Positions 11,101 through 20,200 of a DNA stretch of 64,000 nt are shown here, piece after piece. This DNA comes from Misgurnus anguillicaudatus. Its lineage: Eukaryota > Chordata > Actinopteri > Cypriniformes > Cobitidae. The stretch's first letter is position 1; every line of letters begins with the position of its first letter. A program made the position numbers and the translations under genes. The stretch is from the NCBI RefSeq assembly GCF_027580225.2, contig NC_073354.2, positions 8,160,001 to 8,224,000 of the forward strand, in the 5' to 3' direction. The notes under the pieces were generated by a model that searched no databases, was not told the origin of the DNA, and saw nothing but the letters and a program-made list of their open reading frames with translations.

Positions 11101-11748
11101 TTGAATTATTTGTGTTTAAACAAAATTTTCTAGCAGGTGTTACAACAAACCCTCTGTTTGTTACAATGAACCCCACCTATGGGATCATTTTAACTTGTAA
11201 ATGTGTGTATTTGTATGAGAACTATAGGACTATAGAAACAAACTTTAAGGTGCGGTTTCCCGGATAGGGCTTACTAGTTATACTAGTCCCAGACTAAAAT
11301 GCATGTTTGAAATGTCTGAACTAAAAACATCTTAAAATACATCAGTGCCATTGTTTTGTCCCAATGTATGTATGTTTTTGTATGGTATGTTTGTAAAAAC
11401 AACTTAAATGTCCTAATATAACTAAGGCCTAGTCCTGGATTAATCTAAAACCAGTCGAGGAAACTGGCCCTAAGTGTTCATCTGTAGCAGATATGTGTGT
11501 GTTACCTGTATGAAAATAAATACATCTTGAATATTTTTTGAATAAATGAGCCAAAACCAAAAAGCGTTATGTTGTGCCCCTCTCTCCTCTATTTTAAAAA
11601 CATTTAATCCCAGTCAGTGTGGTGCAGTTTAGGAGGTTTTGTCAGATTGACTTTTACCTTGACAGTAGACTCCTGACTGGATCTGTAGCACCCTGGGTAA
11701 AGCTTTAGCCTTTACAGACTGTGTAAATTCATGCAGTGTTAAAGCCAT
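2486..11748 (-). CDS. themis: themis, thymocyte-expressed CABIT protein (four exons, 3' end missing)
   Basis: Joined coding exons: 11748-11658, 5954-5817, 5640-5176, 3561-2486 (91+138+465+1076 = 1770 bp, 590 codons). Phases agree at all three junctions. Family knowledge: THEMIS is a cytosolic adaptor of T-cell receptor signalling in thymocytes; its two CABIT modules bind SHP-1/SHP-2 and its proline-rich segment binds GRB2. Seen here: N-terminus MALTLHEF; CABIT1 core LPLEYPGMF (residues 71-79); RRPRQFPTAYD (341-351) and the CABIT2 core LPMCLEGGF (428-436); proline-rich PPPRPPKKP and PPPRPPR (554-571). Human THEMIS is about 641 residues, so about 50 C-terminal residues are missing here. THEMIS2 is the alternative, but the N-terminus, the polyproline tail and the ptprk neighbour favour THEMIS. 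Confidence 0.95.
3827..4271. mobile_element. Foldback (palindromic) MITE, copy 1
   Basis: The ends ACTGCAAAAAATG and TTGTTGCAGTG are inverted, and the two halves are reverse complements for most of their length (for example TTAAGTCTAGTTTTTAGAC against AAAAATTAGACTTATTTTC). It is a non-coding teleost-type foldback lying in a themis intron. The same family occurs at 4371 and 23072. Confidence 0.8.
4371..4778. mobile_element. Foldback MITE, copy 2 (left end degraded)
   Basis: Same family as the copy at 3827: AGTAAAAATATCTAAAAATT on the left and TTTTACTGAAAACAAGACAA with a CATTTTTTGCAGTG end on the right. The outermost left terminus is missing or diverged. It lies in a themis intron. Confidence 0.75.
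5123..5164. repeat. (GT)21 microsatellite
   Basis: An uninterrupted GT dinucleotide run. In the themis transcript it is a CA run, starting at intron position +12 after the exon 3 donor. Confidence 0.98.
5176..5640 (-). CDS. themis: themis coding exon 3 (rest of CABIT1)
   Basis: The acceptor ...TACATCAG precedes GTATGTTTAAACTG; the donor is AAGA|GTAAGT at 5176/5175. It encodes residues 78-231, including MFKLIADSQPYRSVEEI, IGSHRLGHPVFL, FYTLKEIADWKI and GELILTPVYELKAIT. These line up with human FKIVADKTPYLTMEEI, IYTLKEIVEWKI and LILKPVYEIQG. A (CA)n tract, read in the transcript sense, starts 12 nt into the following intron. Confidence 0.95.
5817..5954 (-). CDS. themis: themis coding exon 2 (CABIT1)
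   Basis: The acceptor ...TTTTCAG precedes GCTGTGTTTATG; the donor is G|GTATGT. It encodes CVYEMFGRECSLSTGDLL and on to LPLEYPG, where human THEMIS has YEMFGNECCFSTGEV. The exon is 2+135+1 bp, consistent with phase 1 at both ends. It contains the Cys and LP-x4-5-G parts of the CABIT signature. Confidence 0.95.
6522..7190. mobile_element. Fold-head DNA element, copy 1
   Basis: A foldback head (about 6522-6665) has inverted AATAATTGAC..GTCAATTATT arms and a central TCACGACGCGAAGC. It is followed by a non-coding arm ending near CCAATCAGATTCAAGCATT. The arm matches the copy at 14728 (TCTGCTTATAC..CTATTGTGAGTAG). Boundaries are approximate. No coding capacity. Confidence 0.6.
7579..8452. mobile_element. 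Foldback element inserted in the 7306 transposon
   Basis: The outer arms are inverted: TATTACGCTTCCATAGTGTA and AAGTGCTTTATTTTCGCACA on the left against GTGTGCAAAAATAAAGCACT and ATGGAAGTGTACTACTTTTT on the right. The inner arm pairs CATGAATATGAACTAAAATG with CATTTTAGTTCATATTCATG. The middle has been split by the element at 7883. Confidence 0.75.
7883..8281. mobile_element. Foldback MITE with TTAA-like flank, nested
   Basis: The ends TTAAAGGAATAGTCTACCC and GGTAGACCATTCCCCTAA are inverted. Long inner arms pair, for example GCACTGTACAGCGCG with CGCGCTGTACAGTGC and CATTCATTCCTATGGTAC with GTACCATAGGAATGAATG. It lies inside the 7579-8452 foldback, so it is the youngest of three nested insertions. 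Confidence 0.8.
8570..8930 (-). pseudogene. Transposase remnant (N- and C-terminal fragments)
   Basis: Minus strand. Near 8930-8840 a fragment reads VLVHGMTMREAEQRLKPDL and on to RFTVASIFRAF, like the N-terminal helix-turn-helix region of a fish DDE transposase. Near 8700-8570 a second fragment reads GWIMQEDVTFAVW and, after a frameshift, CDVDEILWPDPEQRRDVEAE followed by a stop. The catalytic middle is absent and the frames are broken, so it cannot make a transposase. Its host element runs 7306-9575. Confidence 0.65.
8985..9185. repeat. Imperfect (CCT)n polypyrimidine tract
   Basis: About 200 bp of CTCCTC/TTCACCAC-type repeats. On the minus strand it would encode a Glu-rich stretch inside the decayed transposon. 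The two long plus-strand frames here are low-complexity artefacts. Confidence 0.85.
9576..11249. other. themis intron 1 sequence, nothing recognised
   Basis: AT-rich intronic sequence with a short (TA)n near 11030. No exon, RNA gene or clear transposon terminus was seen. Confidence 0.5.
11250..11471. mobile_element. Short foldback element (GGTTTCCCGGA ends)
   Basis: The left end GCGGTTTCCCGGATAGGGCT pairs with AGTCGAGGAAACTGGCCC on the right. Inner arms ACTAGTCCCAGACT and GGCCTAGTCCTGGATTAATC are also partly inverted. This is a common teleost hairpin-type short repeat; the name is not certain. Confidence 0.7.
11658..11748 (-). CDS. themis: themis coding exon 1
   Basis: ATG at 11748-11746, then 30 codons plus one base, ending at a GTAAAAG donor. 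It reads MALTLHEFTQSVKAKALPRV and continues through LQIQSGVYCQ. The start was chosen because it aligns with the known MAL-x-L-x-EF N-terminus of THEMIS. The last base G joins GC of exon 2 to make glycine. The 5' UTR lies above 11748; no promoter element was convincing. Confidence 0.93.
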
Positions 11749-12230
11749 GATCTTCTCCGAACCAACACACTTATCAAACTCAGCACACACAGCTGAGAGC
11801 CGAGGTTACGATCCGCTTTTGTCCATAAAGCCGTTATAGGCTTAAAGAAAACGAGATCCCTGAATGGTCTTTATCCCCTCCAGACGGCTGTTTAACTCAG
11901 AATTGTAAAGTTAAAGGAAGACTGTGATGCATTCTGTACAACACAGAAGAACAGGAAGCAAAGCATCTCTCACAGACCACAACTCAACACGATCATGCAC
12001 CGCGTATTCTGCAAAAATACACAAATCCCACATCCTCCACCAGAACCAATATTTGTAGGCCTATTTTAATACATGCAGCCATCCGAATACTGTGATAACA
12101 ATCTCTTTACAGTCATTGTTTAAGCAATATTGCACTAAATCTGCAGATAGTTGTATAGATATTATACAATAGAGAATATACTACTCTTAATTTATGGTGA
12201 TCAATGTAAAGTTTATTATTCTTAATTTAT

Positions 12231-12527
12231 ACCACGGGGCTCTTTAATGCTTTTTTCTGATTGGCTGAGAAATGTTCCATGGGTGTTGATTATTTTTCTG
12301 TAAACGACACACCTCACCTGTCAACTGTCTTAAAAACAGGCACCAGAGCCATGTCTGTGGTAACCGTGGTATAAGAGGAATAATTGACTCCAGTCCTTTG
12401 AGTTATAAAAAAAATAATGCACACTCACATTGTAACAGCACTCCGCTTCGCGTCGTGCCGCATTACCACCTTGGGTGTGCATTATTTTCTTATAATTCAA
12501 CAGCCCGTCGTCAATTATTCCTTGCGT
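12231..12527. mobile_element. Fold-head DNA element, copy 2 (reverse orientation)
   Basis: It begins near TCTTTAATGCTTTTTTCTGA, the reverse complement of the CCAATCAG..CAAGCATT terminus. It ends with a foldback head of AATAATTGAC..GTCAATTATT arms with central GCTTCGCGTCGTG. It splits the minisatellite, so it inserted into it. Confidence 0.65.
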
Positions 12528-12767
12528 ATGGTGATCAAAGTGAACTTTATTTTTCTCACTTTATGGTGATCAAAGTAAACTTAATTGTTTTCTTAATAGC
12601 TTTATTATTCTTAATGTATGGTGATCAAATTGAACTTTATTTTTCTCACTTTATGGTGATCAAAGTAAACTTAATTGTTTTCTTAATAACTTTATTATTC
12701 TTAATGTATGGTGATCAAAGTGAAGTTCATTATTCTTAATGTGTGGTGATAAATGTGAAGTTTATTA

Positions 12768-12849
12768 TTCTTCCGCTTCGCGTCGTGCCGCATTACCACC
12801 TTGGGTGTGCATTATTTTCTTATAATTCAACAGCCCATCGTCAATTATT
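12768..12849. mobile_element. Duplicated half of the fold-head element
   Basis: It starts inside the element at CCGCTTCGCGTCGTGCCGC and continues through AATTCAACAGCCCATCGTC into the minisatellite. This is a ~330-bp tandem copy of 12441 onward, so the minisatellite kept expanding after the insertion. Confidence 0.75.
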
Positions 12850-13160
12850 GCTTACGTATGGTGATTAAAGTGAAGTTTATTATTCTTAATGTATGGTGAT
12901 CAAAGTGAACTTTATTTTTCTCACTTTATGGTGATCAAAGTAAACTTAATTGTTTTCTTAATAACTTTATTATTAATAATGTATGGTGATCAAAGTGAAG
13001 TTTATTATTCTTAATGTATGGTGATTAAAGTGAAGTTTATTATTCTTAATGTGCGGTGATCAAAGTGAAGTTTATTATTCTTAATGTGTGTGGTGATCAA
13101 TGTGAAGAAGTTTAACAATTTTATATTGTAAAATTCAAAATATATTCCAACAAAACATTT

Positions 13161-14216
13161 TAAACGATACAAGGATCTTTTTTATTCAAAGTATTTTAGT
13201 ATTTGACATTGTATTACAGCCATAAAGCAAACAACTACAGACAAAAAATACTTAACTTATTTTCCACATGATGGATTTTTCTCTTTTTTTATAAAATGTC
13301 TGTTCAGCAGGAATCCTGGCCAAAACTTTTTCTTTTCAAATTGGCTTTCATCCTAAATACACTAATAAGTCTAATACTGTATATATTTGAACGCGAACAC
13401 TTCATTGTTTGTATGTTTTGTCATTTCCAGCACAATACAAATGTGAGAACATCAGAAAAAATAGAGCTCTTGTCTTTTCATTCAGAGTTCATCTTCAGCG
13501 AAGAATAATTCACAAACAAAAGCACAATAAAACAAAGCACAATAAAAAGTGTTCAAATTAAAAAGAAAATACTAGTTAAATACAAAAAATAAAAAACACT
13601 ACTTCAATCAGTCTCATACATAAAAATGAGTTTACAATGTAAAATTAGGCTAATAATGGAGAACGACCGTGATTGTTTTGAGCTTTCAAAAAAGCAAGTA
13701 AACAATAAATACAAACAATGTGCTTCATCCCTATACACATATTTACACAAGTCTTTGGCTTATGATCATCACCTGCTACAATAAAAAAACCTAAAAAATA
13801 AAACAGAGACATTATAAGCCAGCCATTAGCGAGTAATGCAAACATCTCCAGCCAAAGTCACACGCCTGCATATGAAGGTGGTTTATCCCTTTCAAAACAA
13901 TGTCCATCTACACAATTACTGATATTTATATATATGTATATATATAGAGAGAGATTGGTTTATTAACAAGGAGAGTGAGAGACAAACAAATAAAGAGTTT
14001 CAGCATGCAGCAGCTTGGCCCGTCCCGTTTCAAATGGCTGCAAAAATAAAGTAAAAATCAGAAAATCTCGACCGGGTGGTCGGCACTTGAATCTCATGAA
14101 ACTCCACACAGTGAAATTACAAATGGAGACATTTACACGGCACGCAGACCCCCGTTTCATTTACATGTAAAATGATGCTCGAACACAGAGATGATCCATC
14201 ACGCATGACATCTTCA
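13161..14216 (-). other. ptprk: Probable ptprk 3' UTR
   Basis: This follows the ptprk stop codon (14219-14217). Minus-strand AATAAA signals lie at 13964-13959 and 13186-13181; the second would give a 3' UTR of about 1.05 kb ending before the minisatellite. Which signal is used cannot be told from sequence. Confidence 0.45.
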
Positions 14217-14270
14217 TTACGAGGTCTCGATAAACTCCAGCGCCACATCGTAACAGAAGCGGTACTGCTC
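14217..14270 (-). CDS. ptprk: ptprk last coding exon
   Basis: The acceptor TTCTTTATAG precedes GAGCAGTACCGC. It encodes [17 protein letters not shown] followed by TAA. The C-terminal pattern is typical of PTPRK ([14 protein letters not shown]..). Confidence 0.95.
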   Translation of the reverse strand, partial: EQYRFCYDVALEFIETS

Positions 14271-17200
14271 CTATAAAGAAAAATCAAGAGAATGAGTCTC
14301 AAGCATCAAAATAACATTAACATAACAAAATCCAGCTTGTGGCAGCCATAAACACAAACCAGAGCTGGTTATGTGTAACCTTTAGAGAACTGAGTGAGTG
14401 ACTTTAAAGAGGTAACTTTAATCTAAGTGCAGGTGTAAACTTTGCAAAGGATGTGGTGTCGCTGTTTAAAGCCACAACAGCTTATAATACAGCTCTCTTT
14501 AACTCTCTCTCTTTCTCAGTTTAAATATAATTTTTCATTTATGATTTAATCTAAATATAATTCAATATAAATTTAAATATAAAAGTATAAAGATGAATAA
14601 AAAATAAAAATAGTTCATTTTGCCCACCCTTATAAAAAACTGAGACATGATTCAGTCAAATTTAAGATGTTCATGTTATCAGACATTTTAAATGTTGTTT
14701 TTCTATAATAAAAAAAGATTGAAAATAATGCACACCGAATGACAATGTGGTAATGATGCAAAGCATTTTCAAATATATCAATTATTCTGCTTATACAACG
14801 TTTACCACACTATAAGACAACGTTCAGGTGTTTTATTTTAAGACATTTAGCAGGTTTTTGTCCATGAAATGCTATTGTGAGTAGACCTAATTTCAGACGC
14901 CTCTAAAGCCTCTGTTGTATTCATTTGTTTTAGTTTTATATGATCAGGAATGAACCGAACAAGCAGGCAGTCTGTGTTTATTATGCTAATTTTCCTATTT
15001 TCTTTCATTCTTTTGCTACCAACAATTATAAAACAATCGCAGAAAATTATCCTGATCACACTGTCAGGGCTTATTTCGCAATAACAACCATCTGCCTGTA
15101 CATTATCCCACTTATTACATGGCTATTTGCCATAAGTAAGGTAAGGAGCATTAAATATTGATTAAAAAGAATTGATTTGCTAATTTTTAATGAATACAGA
15201 CTTTCTGCGAGAAAAACCCTTTTACTTTTGATTTTAAAGGGGCCATGGCATGAAAATCTGACTTTTTTCATGTTTAAGTGCTATGATTGGGTCCCCAGTG
15301 CTTCTATCAACCTAGAAAATGTGAAAAAGATCAACCCAGTAACTTAGTTTTGGTAAACCATTATCTACAAGCACATGAAAAAATCGTTAAAATTTGTCTC
15401 TCTTTATGATGTCATAAGGAGTTCTTATTATAATAATACCAGCTTAATCTGCACTATCCAACCACAGCACTGCCATTTAGTGTAGAGAAAAGCACAATTG
15501 AGTTTTAATTGCAACAAACCACCATCATTGTGATCACTGTTTGAATTTTATCAGCTCATTTGCATTTTAAAGGACACACCCAAAACGGCACATTTTTGCA
15601 CACACCTACAAAGTGTCAATTTTAACATGCTATAATAAATTATCTATTTGGTATTTTGAGCTAAAACTTCACATATGTGCTCTGCGGACACCAAATATTT
15701 ATTTGACATCTTAAAAAAGTCTTGGCCCCTTTAAGATAAGACAAGGAATTCAAATGTCACAAACACACTATTTGGTTTAATCATTTGTAAATAAAATGTT
15801 GTATATGTTATTACAAGACATATTTATAATTAATCTTTGTGTAATATTAAACTGTACCTTTCAAAATGATTTGCAGCCGTTAGTTACTAGTTTCAGGTGG
15901 TTGTTATATCGGAATAACATACCTTGGAATGTTGGGACTGGCCAATCAGAATCAAGCATTTTAGGGTGCGTGTAGGGTTGGGAATTGAATTTCAATAAGA
16001 TAAGAAACGAATCAGATCCATAAGAAAGGAATCGGATCCTTGTTATGAAATTACAAATTTAATTCCACAACAAGTCCTGACCGCACGGTCACACGATTTT
16101 CACGTCAACTGACTAAAAGTCAGTTTGCACGCTGAAGCGCAGTGGACGGCGCTCTAAAGTGTGGCTGCATTTAGCAAAATCAGAAAAAGACAAAACTAAG
16201 TGTAATTATGTATTATTATGTAAACTATTATGTTGCAAGATAGCATAGGCAAAGCATCTGCGGTTGATTCATCGTATTGAATTAAAAGATGCGTTTTGCA
16301 TCCTGACTCTGCCGAGTGCTCTTTCTAAGTCGCTGCTGTCAGTAGTGCGGCACATGCTACACGTGAGACCCATTTCTACATCGCTTCGAAAGAATGTGAC
16401 AGATCAATCACAACATTTATGTGATTGGCATGCATTTTCTGTTGTTTCTGTAGTTAAGTGTACGAGGGAAAATTATTTAAAAATCATTTTGAGCTAGCCT
16501 AGCCACGTTTGTTTAAAAGTTTGCAGCTCCTAGAAAAGTCCTTTTTTGTGTAAGTAATGGCACAAAATAATTTTTTTTTGATCTATAAAGGCTTGAATTT
16601 TATTGCGTTTCATCCCTTTGAAATCGAAACCAAGAATGGTTAGGAATCGGATCGTAAGCGGAATCCCATTTGAAATTGATACATTTAAAATGATGCCCAA
16701 CCCTAGTGCCATGTAATAAAGTAAATATAATTTCTGTTCATGATCTTGATGTTTTAGTGCTCAGCTCTGTTTAAACACAAATGAAATCATTGGTGTTATA
16801 AATATTTGCTGTGGGTTCTCATCACATTAAGTTTGTGTATGTAAAGGTTTTAGTCTTTCACTTTTAAATGTTTTTTTTTATTATATTGATTTTTTATTAC
16901 ATTTTTTTCTTCTTAAAGGAGTATAAGAGAGTTTAAAGGACTCTAAACGATCCCAAACGATGCATAAGGGTCTTATCTAGCGAAACGATTGGCATTTTCG
17001 ACAAGAAAAAAAAATCCACTTTTAAAGCACAACTTCTCGTCTAGATCCGGTTGTGATGCGCCAGGTGACCCGACGCAACATGTCATGACGTCAAGAGGTC
17101 ACAGAGGACGAACGCGAAACTCCGCCCCAGTGTTTACAAGTGTGTTAAAAGAGGACCGTTCCTACATTGTTGTATGTCAACTGATACTAATTAATGCCTT

Positions 17201-20200
17201 TGTGTCAGTTTATTGTTTAAAATGGTCCGCAAATGTGCGTTTTATATATGTAACACGTGACCTCTCTACGTCACTACGCATTTACGTTAGGTCGCGCTGG
17301 ACCGAACCTAGATGAGAAGTTGTGGTTTAAAAGAGCATATTTTTTATTTTTCTTGTCAAAAATGACAATCGTTTCGCCAGATTGCCCTTATGCCTCGTTT
17401 GGGATTGTTTATAGTCCTTTGAAACTCCGTTGAAAAAAACTGTTAAGTGTTGAGTTAAGTATTAAATGTTGGGCTCTATTAAAGTCCATTAAATCCTGCA
17501 ATGTTTTCCTCAAAAAACATAATTTCTTCTCGACTGAACAAAGAAAGACATCAACATTTTGGATGACATGGTGGTGAGTAAATTATCTGGATTTTTCTTT
17601 TAAGAAAATGGAATATTCCTTTAAGGTTTACATCAGTTCCAGTTATACAGCATTTTTGTCTGCTTATTTTTCAAAGTGTGCTTGACAGTAACCACAGCCT
17701 AATAAAGGTAACTTATAAATGTGACATTCAATATACCATTCTTTTTTAAACTCTGATGATAATTCTTACAGGGACACTGTATGAGAAAAAAATCATGTGA
17801 CTTTATTTGAATGTGAATGTGGGAGTAAATACCGGGCTGTCCACCATGTTGGGTTTACTGTTCCTCAGACTCTTCACAGCATGAAAAACATCCACCACAT
17901 TCTGACGTTTGATCATATCGCACACGATACTGATGGCACAAAACATCCCACTGCGACCTCCTCCATTTCTTAAACACACACACAACACAGAACGAGACAT
18001 CATCAGCCAATCAAGCTGGAGATCTTCATCATTTTGTGTGGTTCATCATTCATCCGTCTGTGGTTAAGTCTATACTCTGATGTCCACAGATGAGCTAAAT
18101 CAAAGATGTGGGTTATTTGCTCATAACAATGCATGCGGACTTACAGGCAGTGTATAATGGTCCGTCCATCTCCCTCCTCACATTCCTCCTGCCATTTATC
18201 AACCTGGAGAATCAGTTTGAGGAACGAGCGCTTGGAGGCGGGGACTTCCCTATGCCCCGCCCACCCCAGGTACTGGAACTGGCGGACCATCAGGTAACCT
18301 TCCTGTGGCTAAGGAAACAAACCAGCATGCAGATATAAATATAAAAAGACATGATATGCAAAATAAAAGCATTAGACTACATATTAGATGATGTGTGTCT
18401 GTAAAATAAAACTCACCCTGGTTAAGTTGCATATTCTGAAAAGACGGCTGATGACATCACAGTCCATTGAGCAGGATATACAGTCCACCTGCACGGGGCC
18501 GTATCTCAACGTACCCTCCTCCGGCCAGTACTGAGGACAACCCTGTACACACACACCAGTTAAACCAGTTGGACTCCATCCTTCTTCCGCATAAGGCAGT
18601 TCATTTAAACTAAAGTTCATAGAGGACCTGCACCTGGTGCGTGTATCTCACCTGAGCCAGGTCGATCTCGTTCAGCATGACGATAGAGGTACAGCCATAG
18701 TCATACACGAGCCTCCAAAAGTCCTTGACCGTGTTGGGTAACGGATGCTGGGTCACAATGAATGCGGCCGGCTGCCTGTAGCTCTGCACGACACACAACA
18801 TCATGTACTTTTCAAGACACTTACAGTAGACGCAAGCAATATGAATACGGGAGGATCGGCGTGTGTATGATCATGCATGTAAGGACCACAGCCACCAATA
18901 ATGAGAAACGTGTGTGTGTGTGTGTGTGCGCGCCTTTTAAGTGTAAATAAAGAAAGATGTATATATATATATATATCTATAAGTGATACAATGCATTCAA
19001 ATGTGTTTGCATGCTGTAGCAGACCCGGTATAAAGAGGTGCTGATATCACTGAAGCCACAAGACAAATCCAGTCTAACAGAGAATCAGAAATTACCTGGT
19101 ACTCTTCTGACGGCTTGGTTAATAAAAAAAGTCCAAGAGTTTGTAAGGTGCACGAGAAACCGATTGAAAATCACCCTCAAAATAAGACAACGTTTGCTGT
19201 GAGTCTTCATTTTATATCACATCTCCAAAAGGTAACAAGTTATCAGCTGTGATCTCAATCATTTGTGTTCAGATATACAGATATGTTCATAACAGAGAAA
19301 CAACACAAGCTGAGACAACCAAACCTTTAGGAGATGGATGTTCTGTCACTCAACATATGAAACGAAACAAACTACATTGCATTTTAAAAACTACTGAAAA
19401 CTGTGCTCATTTACTCACATCACATCAAACCCAAATGACTCGTGAAAGACAAAGAGAGACATCTGAAAGAGGGTGAGCGGGTGCATTCAGACTCCAAAAA
19501 ATGTCTCTTTACAATTCAAGTAGTGTTTATCTGTCATTATTCACTGAAGGTCACCAAATTTCATTCAGATTTAGGGCTGCATAACAACTTATCACAACGA
19601 ATTGTTTGCAGAATAAAAGTTTTTGTTTACATCATATATGTGTGTGTACTGTGTATAATAACTATGTATATATAAATACACAAACATGCATGTATATATT
19701 TAAGAAATATTTACATGTGTATATACATTTGTATATTTATATATGATTTATATTATATATAAATAAGAATACTTAATATATACACATATTTTTTCTTAAA
19801 ATGTATACATGCATGTGTGTGTATTTATATATACATAACTATTATACACACTACACACACATATATGATGTAAACAAAAAACTTTTATTCTGGAAACCAT
19901 TAGTTCTGATTGTTTTTTATTATGCAGCCCCATTCAAATTATTCAAATGGTCTTCTAGATTTAATAGTTAAGATCAGAAAGACTTCAAATTCAGTCTAGT
20001 CCATCAAGACATCACAAAAATCTGAGTAAGCAAATTTGCAAATTGTAAGCAAATGCTAATCTGAGCAAAATCGTTTTTTGACTTAACAAGTAAAGCAGCA
20101 TTTAAGAGGATTGCAGTCGTGGTTTATGTGTGTCGTATGCAAATGAGCAATCTGGGTTTGAAACAACATGAGGTTGAGAAAAAAAGACAGAATTTTCACT

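Larger units (their letters stand above)
12186..13107. repeat. ~34-bp minisatellite (TATGGTGATCAAAGTGAA)
   Basis: Tandem copies of a ~34-bp unit, TATGGTGATCAAAGTGAAGT followed by TTATTATTCTTAATG. A foldback element interrupts it at 12231-12527, and half of that element recurs at 12768-12849. It lies between the 5' end of themis and the 3' end of ptprk. Confidence 0.9.

Noticed and set aside
15973..16705. A gene in the 77-residue plus-strand frame at 16264
   Set aside because: It lies inside an element with inverted ends and has no recognisable domain.
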